64,000 nucleotides of DNA, taken from the NCBI RefSeq assembly GCF_014596085.1, contig NZ_JACCJY010000018.1, positions 1 to 64,000 on the forward strand, in the 5' to 3' direction. Positions 57,108 through 64,000 of the stretch are shown here, piece after piece (within the stretch, counting starts at the first letter, position 1; every line of letters begins with the position of its first letter). The translations under genes and the position numbers were made by a program. The stretch comes from Azospirillum tabaci. Lineage in GTDB: Bacteria > Pseudomonadota > Alphaproteobacteria > Azospirillales > Azospirillaceae. The notes below the pieces were generated by a model. That model was not told the DNA's origin, did not search any database, and worked only from the letters and a program-made list of their open reading frames with translations.

Positions 57108-58066
57108 TACACCTCCGGTACCCAGTTCTGCTTCGACTTCTTCGGGCGCTTGTAGCCGTCGTCGCTCTGCCGTGGCGGCAGGTCCAGCTCGACCGGGGCG
57201 ATGTCCTGGTAAGGGATCTGCTGCAGCAGATGGTGGATGCAGTTCAGCCGCGCCTTCTTCTTGTCGTCGGCGTCGACGATGTACCAGGGCGTCAGCTTCT
57301 TGTCGGTGTGCTCCAGCATGGCGTCCTTGGCCTTGGAATACTCGACCCAGTGCTTGCGCGATTCGAGGTCCATCGGGCTGAGCTTCCAGCGCTTGATCGG
57401 GTTGCGCATCCGCTCGGTGAAGCGCTTCTCCTGCTCCTCGTCGCTGACCGAGAACCAGTATTTGATCAGGATGATGCCGGACTGGACCAGCATCTCCTCG
57501 AACAGCGGGCAGGCGCGCAGGAACTCCTGATACTCCGCGTCGGTGCAGAAGCCCATGACACGCTCGACGCCGGCGCGGTTGTACCAGCTCCGGTCGAACA
57601 GGACGATCTCACCCTTGGCGGGAAGCTGCGCCACGTAGCGCTGGAAGTACCATTGCCCGCGCTCCTTCTCGGTCGGCGTGCCAAGCGCCACGATCCGGCA
57701 GACGCGGGGGTTGAGGCTTTCGGTGATGCGCTTGATGACGCCGCCCTTGCCGGCGGCATCGCGGCCTTCGAACAAAACGCAGACCTTCAGGCCGTTGACC
57801 CGCACCCATTCCTGCAGCTTGATCAGCTCGAACTGCAGCCGGGCCAGTTCGTCGATGTACTTGACCTTCTTGCCGCCCTTTGCCGGCTTGCCGCCGCCCA
57901 GGTCGCGCCAGTGGGATTCGATGGCCGCGACCTCCTTGGCGTCGCGCAGCACCTCGCCGCCGGTGGCCGGCACACCGAGACCGAGGTCCTTCAGCTTCAG
58001 CGCCTTGCGCTTCTTCCGCGGCTTGTCCTCCGCCACGGCCCCGGCACCCGTCTTGACCTCGTCCAT
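57104..58066 (-). CDS. ppk2: Polyphosphate kinase 2 family protein (first copy)
   Basis: PPK2 enzymes phosphorylate nucleotides with polyphosphate. The 320-residue protein has Walker A VLFEGRDAAGKGGVIKRITE, the lid-forming region, and Walker B VLFDRSWYNRAGVERVMGF. The C-terminal MRNPIKRWKLSPMDLESRKHW and WYIVDADDKKKARLN are shared with ADP/GDP-phosphorylating PPK2. A basic N-terminal extension (KPRKKRKALKLKDL) precedes the domain. ATG 58066 has AGGGTGCG upstream. A second PPK2 gene lies 115 bases upstream on the same strand. Confidence 0.93.
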   Translation of the reverse strand: MDEVKTGAGAVAEDKPRKKRKALKLKDLGLGVPATGGEVLRDAKEVAAIESHWRDLGGGKPAKGGKKVKYIDELARLQFELIKLQEWVRVNGLKVCVLFEGRDAAGKGGVIKRITESLNPRVCRIVALGTPTEKERGQWYFQRYVAQLPAKGEIVLFDRSWYNRAGVERVMGFCTDAEYQEFLRACPLFEEMLVQSGIILIKYWFSVSDEEQEKRFTERMRNPIKRWKLSPMDLESRKHWVEYSKAKDAMLEHTDKKLTPWYIVDADDKKKARLNCIHHLLQQIPYQDIAPVELDLPPRQSDDGYKRPKKSKQNWVPEVY

Positions 58067-58181
58067 CGAACGCACCCTGCTTATTGTTTTCCCCACCAAC
58101 CAACGCTAGGAGATGCCGGCGCGTCAGGCAACCGCCCGTGCAGGCACCGCGACGAAGTGACCGGGGGCCAGGGGGCTGCCG

Positions 58182-59009
58182 TCAGTCCTTCGCGTTCGTG
58201 TCGAAGGTCAGATGGACGCCCAGCACCTCCGCGGCGATCCGGGCGACGGTCAGGTCGATGGGGGGTGGGGCGACGTTGACGCCCCGGCTCAGCGCCTCCG
58301 TGACGATCTCCATCACCTTCAGGCGGGCGTGCCATTTGGAGTTGGCGGGAACCGCCTGCCAGGGCGCCGTCTCGGTCGAGGTCTTGTCGAACATCGCCTC
58401 GATGGCCTTGCTGTAGTCGTCCCAGCGGGCGCGGTTGCGCAAATCCTCCTCGGTCAGCTTCCAGCGCTTGTAGGGGTTGCTCAGCCGCTCGCGGAAGCGG
58501 TTGAGCTGCTCGTCCGGCGTGATGTGCATGAAGATCTTGATGATGCGGACCCCGTCGTCGGTCAGCATCTTCTCGAACTGGTTGATCTCGTCGTAGGCGC
58601 GCTTCCACTGCTCCTTGTCGGCGAAGCCCTCCACCCGCTCCACCAGCACGCGGCCGTACCAGGAGCGGTCGAAGATGGCGAAGGTGCCGGGGGCGGGCAG
58701 CTTGGTCCAGAAGCGGTAGAGGTAGTGCTTGCCCTGCTCGTCCGCCGCCGGGGCGCCGATCGGCCAGACGTGGAAGCCGCGGGGGTCGAGCGGTTCGGTC
58801 AGGCGGCGGATGCAGCCGCCCTTGCCGGCGGCGTCCCAGCCCTCGAACACCAGGATGGCGCGGCGCTTCTCGTGCCAATAGGTCTGCTGGATGTGCAGCA
58901 GGTCCTTCTGGAGCTTGGCGAGGCGGCGTTCGTAGTCGTCCTTGCTGCCGATGCCATCCGCCGTCATATCGAGCTTGTCGAGACGGATCTTGCCGTTTCC
59001 GTTGCCCAT
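58182..59009 (-). CDS. Polyphosphate kinase 2 family protein (second, diverged copy)
   Basis: This 275-residue PPK2-fold protein has Walker A LVFEGWDAAGKGGCIRRLTE and Walker B AIFDRSWYGRVLVERVEGF, differing from the first copy at several active-site neighbours (EGW for EGR, WYGRVL for WYNRAG). ERLSNPYKRWKLTEEDLRNR matches the family lid end. It resembles the class with the EGWDAAGKGG motif, which includes polyphosphate:AMP or broad-specificity phosphotransferases; class assignment needs phylogeny. ATG 59009 has AAAGGTG five bases upstream. Divergent from the glgE-like gene. Confidence 0.9.
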   Translation of the reverse strand: MGNGNGKIRLDKLDMTADGIGSKDDYERRLAKLQKDLLHIQQTYWHEKRRAILVFEGWDAAGKGGCIRRLTEPLDPRGFHVWPIGAPAADEQGKHYLYRFWTKLPAPGTFAIFDRSWYGRVLVERVEGFADKEQWKRAYDEINQFEKMLTDDGVRIIKIFMHITPDEQLNRFRERLSNPYKRWKLTEEDLRNRARWDDYSKAIEAMFDKTSTETAPWQAVPANSKWHARLKVMEIVTEALSRGVNVAPPPIDLTVARIAAEVLGVHLTFDTNAKD

Positions 59010-59253
59010 GCACGCACCTTTCGAAATGTCTGGCCCAAGTGTTCTGGCCCAAGTTTCAGGTTTCGGAACCTTCGCGCTTCGCTGGGGTTGAGCGCGTGCG
59101 CCCCGCAGGGCGCGCGTTGCAACCTCGCGATGGTCCTTCCGGTGATGGTCCTTCGGCCGGTGACGGTCTTCTGGACGATCCACGGGAGGCGCCACGCTTG
59201 TCAACCAGCGGCGACCGGCTGGCGTGCCGCTGCCGACCAGGAGGATGTCCCCG

Positions 59254-62200
59254 ATGGCCACCGCCGGACCGCGAATCTACAACCTGTTTCCCACGCTCGT
59301 CGGCCCGATGCGCGACTGGGCCGGGCATCTGCCCCGGATCCAGGGCATGGGCTTCGACTGGCTGTTCCTGAACCCGATCCATTACCCGGGCTTCTCCGGC
59401 AGCCTCTACGCCGTGAAGGACTATTACCGGCTGCACGACCGCATCCAGGGCGGCGCGCCGGAGCATCCCGACGAACTGCTGCGCGGCTTCATCGCCGAGG
59501 CGGCACGGCACGGCCAGTCGGTCATGCTCGACCTCGTCATCAACCACACCGCCAAGGACGCGATCCTGGTGGGCGAGCATCCGGACTGGTACCGGCGCGA
59601 CGCCAACGGCGACCTCTACAGCCCGCGCGCCGTCGACCCGGTGGACCCGTCGCGGGTGACCATCTGGGGCGATCTCGCCATGCTCGACTACGAGCGGGCG
59701 GAGGTCCGGGCGGGGCTGACCGACTATTGGACGCGGTACCTGCGCCATTACATCGGGCTGGGGGTGAAGGGCTTCCGCTGCGACGCCGCCTACCAGATCC
59801 CGGCGGACGTGTGGAAGACGCTGATCGACCGCTCCCGCGAAGCCGATCCGGAGGTGAAATTCTTCGCCGAGACGCTGGGCTGCACGGTGGAGCAGGTGCG
59901 CGACCTCTGCGGGGCGGGCTTCGACTTCCTGTTCAACAGCGCCAAATGGTGGGACTTCAAGTCCGACTGGCTGCTCGACCAGTATGACGAGTTCCGCTGG
60001 ATCGCCCCCTCCATCGCCTTCCCGGAGAGCCACGACACCGACCGCTTGGCGGCGGAGGTTGGCAGCCAGGACACCGAGCGGCTGGCCGCCCAGTTGAAGA
60101 TGCACTACCTGTTCGCCGCTTCCTTCTCGACCGGCGTGATGATGCCGATTGGGTTCGAATACGGCTTCACCCGCAAGCTGGACGTGGTCACCACGACGCC
60201 GGACGACTGGGAGCAGCCGAAGCTGGACCTGACCGGCTTCATCGGGGCGGTCAACGCCATGAAGGCGGACAGCCCGGCGCTGAACGTCGAAGGCCCGCAA
60301 CGCCGCGTGACCGCGCCGCACAACCCGGTGATCGGGCTGATCCGCGAGACCAGCGGCTGGGCCAACGGGAGCGGGGAGGGCTGCTCCGTCCTGCTCATCA
60401 ACCCGGATGAGAACCAGCCGCACGCCATCGACCCCGGCCCGCTGCTGGCCAGCACCGGCGGCGGCTTCGCCGATTTTGAGGACGTGACCCCGGAGGCGGC
60501 GCCGCTGCCCTTCGAGCCGGGCCACGACCTGCGCCTGCGCCCGCTGGAGATGCGCGTCTTCCGCGCCCGCCCGGCGCAGAGCCGCCCCATCGAGCTGAAC
60601 CATCTGGGCGAGCGCGGGGCGGAGCACGACGCCGGCACCCGCGCCTGGATGGACGAGTTGGCTGCCCGCCGAGTCACCATCGAGAACGTCTATCCGGAGC
60701 TGGATGGCGGGCGCTTCCCGGTCAAGCGGGTGGTCGGCGACGTGATGGAGGTGTGGGCGGACATCTACACCGACGGCACCTTCGTCCTGGGCGCCGCCGT
60801 CACCTACCGCCCGGTCGACGAGGAGGACTGGCGCGAGGTGCCCATGACCTTCTTCGACAATGACCGCTGGGTGGGCAAGCTGCCGCTGACCCGCAACACG
60901 CGCTACCAGTACAGCATCCTGGCGTGGCGCGACGTGTGGGAGAGCTGGCGCGCCGACTTCAAGAAGAAGAACGACGCCGGGCTGGACGTCGGGCTGGAGC
61001 TGATCGAGGGCCGCCGCTTCGTCGAGCACGCGGTCGGGCTGAACGAGGGAGAGGGCCGCGCCGCGCTGGAGCGGGTGGTCGAGCGGATGAACAGCCTCCA
61101 GGGGGCGGAGCTGACCGCCTACGCCCTGTCCGACGAGCCGCGGCAGGCCATGGCGAAGTATGGCGAGCGGCAGTATCTGTCCCGCTACGGCTGCGACCTG
61201 GAGGTCTATGTGGACCGCACCGCGGCCCGCTACTCCGCGTGGTTCGAGATCTTCCCGCGCTCGGCCTCGCCGGACCCGTCGCGGCCCGGCACCTTCGACG
61301 ACGTGTCGAACATGCTGCCCTTCATCCGGGGCATGGGCTTCGACGTGCTGTATTTCCCGCCGATCCACCCGATCGGGCGCAGCTTCCGCAAAGGGCGCAA
61401 CAACACGCTGAACCCCGGCCCGAACGATCCCGGCGTGCCCTACGCCATCGGTGCCTCGGAGGGCGGGCACGCCGACATCGATCCGATGATCGGCGATTTC
61501 GAGGGCTTCCGCCGGCTGGTCAAGGAGGCGCGGCGGCACGGGATCGAGATCGCGCTGGACTTCGCCGTCCAGTGCTCCCCAGACCATCCCTGGATCAAGT
61601 CGCACCCGCAGTGGTTCTACTGGCGTCCCGACGGCACGATCCGCTACGCCGAGAACCCGCCGAAGAAGTACCAGGACATCGTCAACGTCAGCTTCTACCG
61701 CGAATCCTACCCGGACCTGTGGTACGCGCTGCGCGATGTGGTGCTGTTCTGGTGCGACGAGGGGGTGCGCATCTTCCGCGTCGACAACCCGCACACCAAG
61801 CCCTTCCCCTTCTGGGAATGGATGATCCGCGAGGTGCAAGACCGCTTCCCCGACGCGCTGTTCCTCGCCGAGGCCTTCACCCGGCCCAAGCTGATGCGGC
61901 GGCTGGCGAAGATCGGCTTCACCCAGTCCTACAGCTACTTCACGTGGCGCAACACCAAGGCGGAGCTGACCGAATATCTGACGGAGCTGACCCAGGGCGA
62001 GTCCAAGGACTACATGCAGCCCAACTTCTTCGCCAACACGCCGGACATCCTGCCGCCGATCCTGGTCCATGGCGGGCGGCCCGCCCACATGATGCGCGCC
62101 GTGCTGGGCGGGACCTTGTCGAGCGTCTACGGCCTCTACACCCCGTACTTCGTCTGCGAGGCCGACCCCTATCCGGGCAAGGAGGAGTACAACCACTCCG

Positions 62201-62601
62201 AAAAATACGAGATCCGGCACTGGGACTGGAACAAGCCCGGCAACATCGTCGACTACGTCACGCGGCTGAACAAGATCCGCGCGGAGAACCCGGCGCTCCA
62301 CAAGTTCACGAATCTGAAGTTCTACAACGCCTACGACGACAACATCCTGCTCTACGGCAAGATGACGGAGAGCAAGGACAACGTCATCCTGATCGCGGTG
62401 AACCTCGACCCGCACAACGGCCACGGCGGCACGATCGAGGTTCCGCTGTGGGAGCTGGGGCTCGACGATGGCGCCCATGTGCAGGTGGAGGACCTGTTCA
62501 CCGGCCAGCGCTTCACCTGGATCGGCAAGTTCCAGCATGTCTGGCTGGACCCGCAGCAGAACCCGGCGGCGATCTGGCGCATCCGTCCTCCGGGGCGGTG
62601 A
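59254..62601 (+). CDS. glgE: GlgE maltosyltransferase fused to an extra N-terminal GH13 domain
   Basis: This 1115-residue protein contains two GH13 barrels. The first (about residues 1-430) has VMLDLVINHTAKD, the nucleophile Asp in KGFRCDAAYQIP, the acid Glu in KFFAETLG and ESHDTDR. The second half (about 455-1115) is GlgE: an N-terminal beta domain with VKRVVGDVMEVWADIYTDG, then MGFDVLYFPPIHPIGRSFRKG, the nucleophile in VRIFRVDNPHTKPFPFW and the acid in FLAEAFTRPK. GlgE extends alpha-glucans from maltose-1-phosphate; usual length is about 650-700 residues. AGGAGG (59239-59244) supports ATG 59254. treS, mak and glgB are not in the window. Confidence 0.92.
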   Translation: MATAGPRIYNLFPTLVGPMRDWAGHLPRIQGMGFDWLFLNPIHYPGFSGSLYAVKDYYRLHDRIQGGAPEHPDELLRGFIAEAARHGQSVMLDLVINHTAKDAILVGEHPDWYRRDANGDLYSPRAVDPVDPSRVTIWGDLAMLDYERAEVRAGLTDYWTRYLRHYIGLGVKGFRCDAAYQIPADVWKTLIDRSREADPEVKFFAETLGCTVEQVRDLCGAGFDFLFNSAKWWDFKSDWLLDQYDEFRWIAPSIAFPESHDTDRLAAEVGSQDTERLAAQLKMHYLFAASFSTGVMMPIGFEYGFTRKLDVVTTTPDDWEQPKLDLTGFIGAVNAMKADSPALNVEGPQRRVTAPHNPVIGLIRETSGWANGSGEGCSVLLINPDENQPHAIDPGPLLASTGGGFADFEDVTPEAAPLPFEPGHDLRLRPLEMRVFRARPAQSRPIELNHLGERGAEHDAGTRAWMDELAARRVTIENVYPELDGGRFPVKRVVGDVMEVWADIYTDGTFVLGAAVTYRPVDEEDWREVPMTFFDNDRWVGKLPLTRNTRYQYSILAWRDVWESWRADFKKKNDAGLDVGLELIEGRRFVEHAVGLNEGEGRAALERVVERMNSLQGAELTAYALSDEPRQAMAKYGERQYLSRYGCDLEVYVDRTAARYSAWFEIFPRSASPDPSRPGTFDDVSNMLPFIRGMGFDVLYFPPIHPIGRSFRKGRNNTLNPGPNDPGVPYAIGASEGGHADIDPMIGDFEGFRRLVKEARRHGIEIALDFAVQCSPDHPWIKSHPQWFYWRPDGTIRYAENPPKKYQDIVNVSFYRESYPDLWYALRDVVLFWCDEGVRIFRVDNPHTKPFPFWEWMIREVQDRFPDALFLAEAFTRPKLMRRLAKIGFTQSYSYFTWRNTKAELTEYLTELTQGESKDYMQPNFFANTPDILPPILVHGGRPAHMMRAVLGGTLSSVYGLYTPYFVCEADPYPGKEEYNHSEKYEIRHWDWNKPGNIVDYVTRLNKIRAENPALHKFTNLKFYNAYDDNILLYGKMTESKDNVILIAVNLDPHNGHGGTIEVPLWELGLDDGAHVQVEDLFTGQRFTWIGKFQHVWLDPQQNPAAIWRIRPPGR

Positions 62602-62618
62602 GGGAAGGGGGGCGCCTC

Positions 62619-62732
62619 GGGCCCCCATCCAACCCTCCCCCCGTAGAGCCCCCCTCCCAACCTCCCCCCGCTGACGCAGGGGGAGGAGTTAAGCCCTCCC
62701 CTGCGAAGCGGGGGAGGGTTGGGTGGGGGCCC
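62619..62732. repeat. Palindromic repeat, copy 6, with an extra left arm
   Basis: GGGCCCCCATCCAACCCTCC pairs with the mirror GGGAGGGTTGGGTGGGGGCCC at the right end. Between them is the usual AACCTCCCCCC-GCTGACGC-AGGGGGAGG hairpin and a CCCTCCCCTGCGAAGCGGGG hairpin. It lies directly after the glgE stop, in its likely 3' untranslated region. Confidence 0.85.
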
Positions 62733-62838
62733 GTCTCGACCACTTCCCACACCACCACACCACCGAAACTCTGGCATTCCCGCCCAACCCAAGCTAGAAC
62801 CCGGCCGGTCCGTGACGGTTCTTCCTTGCGGGGGACGG

Positions 62839-63135
62839 GTGCAGTACCGACTCGATGACGAGGCGTCCCTGTGTTCGATCGACATCCTGGCTCAGGCGGT
62901 CGAGCGCATCTGCGTCAAAGGCGTGCTGGAACTGCGCATGCTGCGCAACGCGCTCCGCGAGGCGGCCACCAGCCCCACTCCCGACGCGGTGAAGTTCGCC
63001 TTCGCCATGTTCTCGCGGGTCGACGGTGACTACCGCCGGCTGATCGCGCACGAGGCATTGATCCTCGCGTCCGAGCAGAGAGGGCGTTACGCCGCCCCCC
63101 GGCCGCGGGCGGTGCGCCGCCCGCGGATGTTGTAG
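62839..63135 (+). CDS. Small hypothetical protein
   Basis: I do not recognise this protein of about 98 residues. It has a balanced composition with helices (ASLCSIDILAQAVERICVKG, VLELRMLRNALREA, AVKFAFAMFSRVDGDYRRLI) and a basic Arg/Pro tail (RPRAVRRPRM). The frame stays open far upstream through the repeat, but that part looks non-coding. GTG 62839, preceded by GGGGGACGG, and GTG 62812 are both possible starts; no ATG is in frame. It converges with the EAL gene five bases later. Confidence 0.5.
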   Translation: MQYRLDDEASLCSIDILAQAVERICVKGVLELRMLRNALREAATSPTPDAVKFAFAMFSRVDGDYRRLIAHEALILASEQRGRYAAPRPRAVRRPRML

Positions 63136-63140
63136 ATCGC

Positions 63141-63941
63141 TCAGGCCAGCGCCGGCTCGAAACCCACGGCGGGCGCCACCAGCCTTTCCACCGCCGGACG
63201 GGCGAACAGATAGCCCTGCATCAGCGTGATCCCGAGATCACGCAGCGCCTTGGCTTCACCGGGCGTTTCGATTCCCTCCGCCACCGGGGTGATCCCCAGA
63301 TCGCGGCACACGGTGAGGATCGCGCCGACGATGCTGCGGCGGGCGCGGTCGGTGTCGATCGAGCGGGTCAGTTCCATGTCCAGCTTGATGATGTCCGGCT
63401 GGAACTCGGCGAGCAGGTTCAGGCCGGAATAGCCCGACCCGAAATCGTCGATGGCGGTGTGGAAGCCCTGGCGCTTGTATTCGGTGAATATCGACTTCAG
63501 ATGGGCTCCGTCGACCACCCGTTCGTTCTCCGTCACCTCGAAGATGATGCGCTCCGGCGGGAAGCCGGTGCGCTTGGCGGCGGCCAGCGTGGCGCGGATG
63601 CAGGCTTCGGGTTGGTAGACGGCGTTGGGCAGGAAATTGATCGACAGCCGCGCGTCGCCCTGCTGTCCCAAGCCGAGGCCGGCGGCCAACTCGATGGCCT
63701 TGACCCGGCAGGCCTGGTCGAAGGCGTAGCGGTTGGCCTCGGTCACCTGGCTCAGCACCCAGCCGGCCCCCTGGCCGTCGAGACCGCGCACCAGCGCCTC
63801 GTGCGCCCAGGGCCGCCCGCCGCCGGCCCCATCGCCGACATTGACGATCGGCTGGAAGGCCATGGTGAAGTCGAACCCCAAACCCTCGGTGCACTGCCCG
63901 CCGCACCCGCCGCCCCTGATCCGCTCCGCCGTCATGCCCAT
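63141..63941 (-). CDS. EAL-domain cyclic-di-GMP phosphodiesterase
   Basis: This is a stand-alone EAL domain of 266 residues. The catalytic signature is complete: HEALVRG (EAL variant), INFLPNAV, FEVTENE with the metal Glu, the AIDDFGSGYSGLNLLAEF loop, DIIKLDMEL with the catalytic Lys and PVAEGIET with the general-base region. An active phosphodiesterase is expected. The N-terminal 25 residues are Gly/Cys-rich (GGGCGGQC) and do not form a sensor. ATG 63941 or 63935 may be used. The upstream 59 bases at the window edge are AT-rich and probably hold its promoter. Confidence 0.88.
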   Translation of the reverse strand: MGMTAERIRGGGCGGQCTEGLGFDFTMAFQPIVNVGDGAGGGRPWAHEALVRGLDGQGAGWVLSQVTEANRYAFDQACRVKAIELAAGLGLGQQGDARLSINFLPNAVYQPEACIRATLAAAKRTGFPPERIIFEVTENERVVDGAHLKSIFTEYKRQGFHTAIDDFGSGYSGLNLLAEFQPDIIKLDMELTRSIDTDRARRSIVGAILTVCRDLGITPVAEGIETPGEAKALRDLGITLMQGYLFARPAVERLVAPAVGFEPALA

Positions 63942-64000
63942 TTCTTTCGTGGGGTGTTTCTGGTTCTATCTCTTTATAGTGCGTATATTGTCTCAAATTT

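Noticed and set aside
59056-62628. A nearly 1200-codon open frame on the minus strand opposite glgE
   Set aside because: The plus-strand protein has two sets of GH13 catalytic motifs. The minus-strand translation has none and is a composition artefact of high GC. The same holds for the long frame opposite the deoC-deoA region (42844-45249).

Overview
The window reads as the chromosome of a very GC-rich alphaproteobacterium, most likely Rhodospirillales and probably Azospirillum or a close relative. The pointers are a circularly permuted two-piece tmRNA, the alphaproteobacterial form of SspB, a COQ9-family protein, the hflK-hflC-DUF2065-degP order, and many GTG/TTG starts. Genus is inferred from gene content and style, not from a marker gene. 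Nearly all of the window is ordinary, tightly packed core genome. There is no tRNA, rRNA, CRISPR array, transposase or phage gene.

Layout. 1-3355: end of pntB, a run of stem-loops, a DUF1330 gene, panB and rpsU (minus strand), then def and a COQ9-like gene. 3360-4690: tfoX-like, sspB and the permuted ssrA, all on the minus strand, so the tmRNA and the adaptor for its tagged products are neighbours. 4822-8407: thyX, a TPR/O-GlcNAc-transferase-like protein, a DUF983 protein and a small coiled-coil protein. 8488-11291: a three-gene ABC importer. 11314-19942: kef-type antiporter, mrp, hflKC, degP, serB. 20103-26719: cupredoxin lipoprotein, miaA, aminotransferase, then the branched-chain amino acid genes ilvB, ilvN, ilvC. 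26978-33329: phoU, a UPF0114 membrane protein, and the cell-shape operon mreB-mreC-mreD-mrdA. 33354-36636: chemoreceptor, DedA and LysE-type proteins.

36859-45363 is a nucleoside uptake and salvage cluster: BMP-type binding protein, double-domain ATPase, two permeases, cytidine deaminase, purine nucleoside phosphorylase, deoxyribose-phosphate aldolase and thymidine phosphorylase. It would import nucleosides and split them into bases and sugar phosphates. After it come a carotenoid-desaturase-like oxidoreductase fused to a membrane domain, a DMT exporter and a STAS protein.

49112-53761 is the most interesting locus. A TPP (thiamine pyrophosphate) riboswitch heads four genes of a branched-chain-amino-acid-type (HAAT) ABC importer. 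One of these fuses permease and ATPase, and its ABC signature motif is degenerate. The simplest reading is a thiamine or thiamine-precursor importer built from LivKHMGF-type parts. A copy of the dispersed palindromic repeat lies inside the start of the fused gene.

53910-63941: an unrecognised secreted protein, a ClC channel with CBS domains, two PPK2-type polyphosphate kinases, a giant GlgE carrying an extra N-terminal GH13 domain, a small unknown protein and an EAL phosphodiesterase. A family of GC-rich palindromic repeats occurs between genes throughout. Two copies contain a nested second element, and two sit between the binding-protein gene and the downstream genes of ABC operons.
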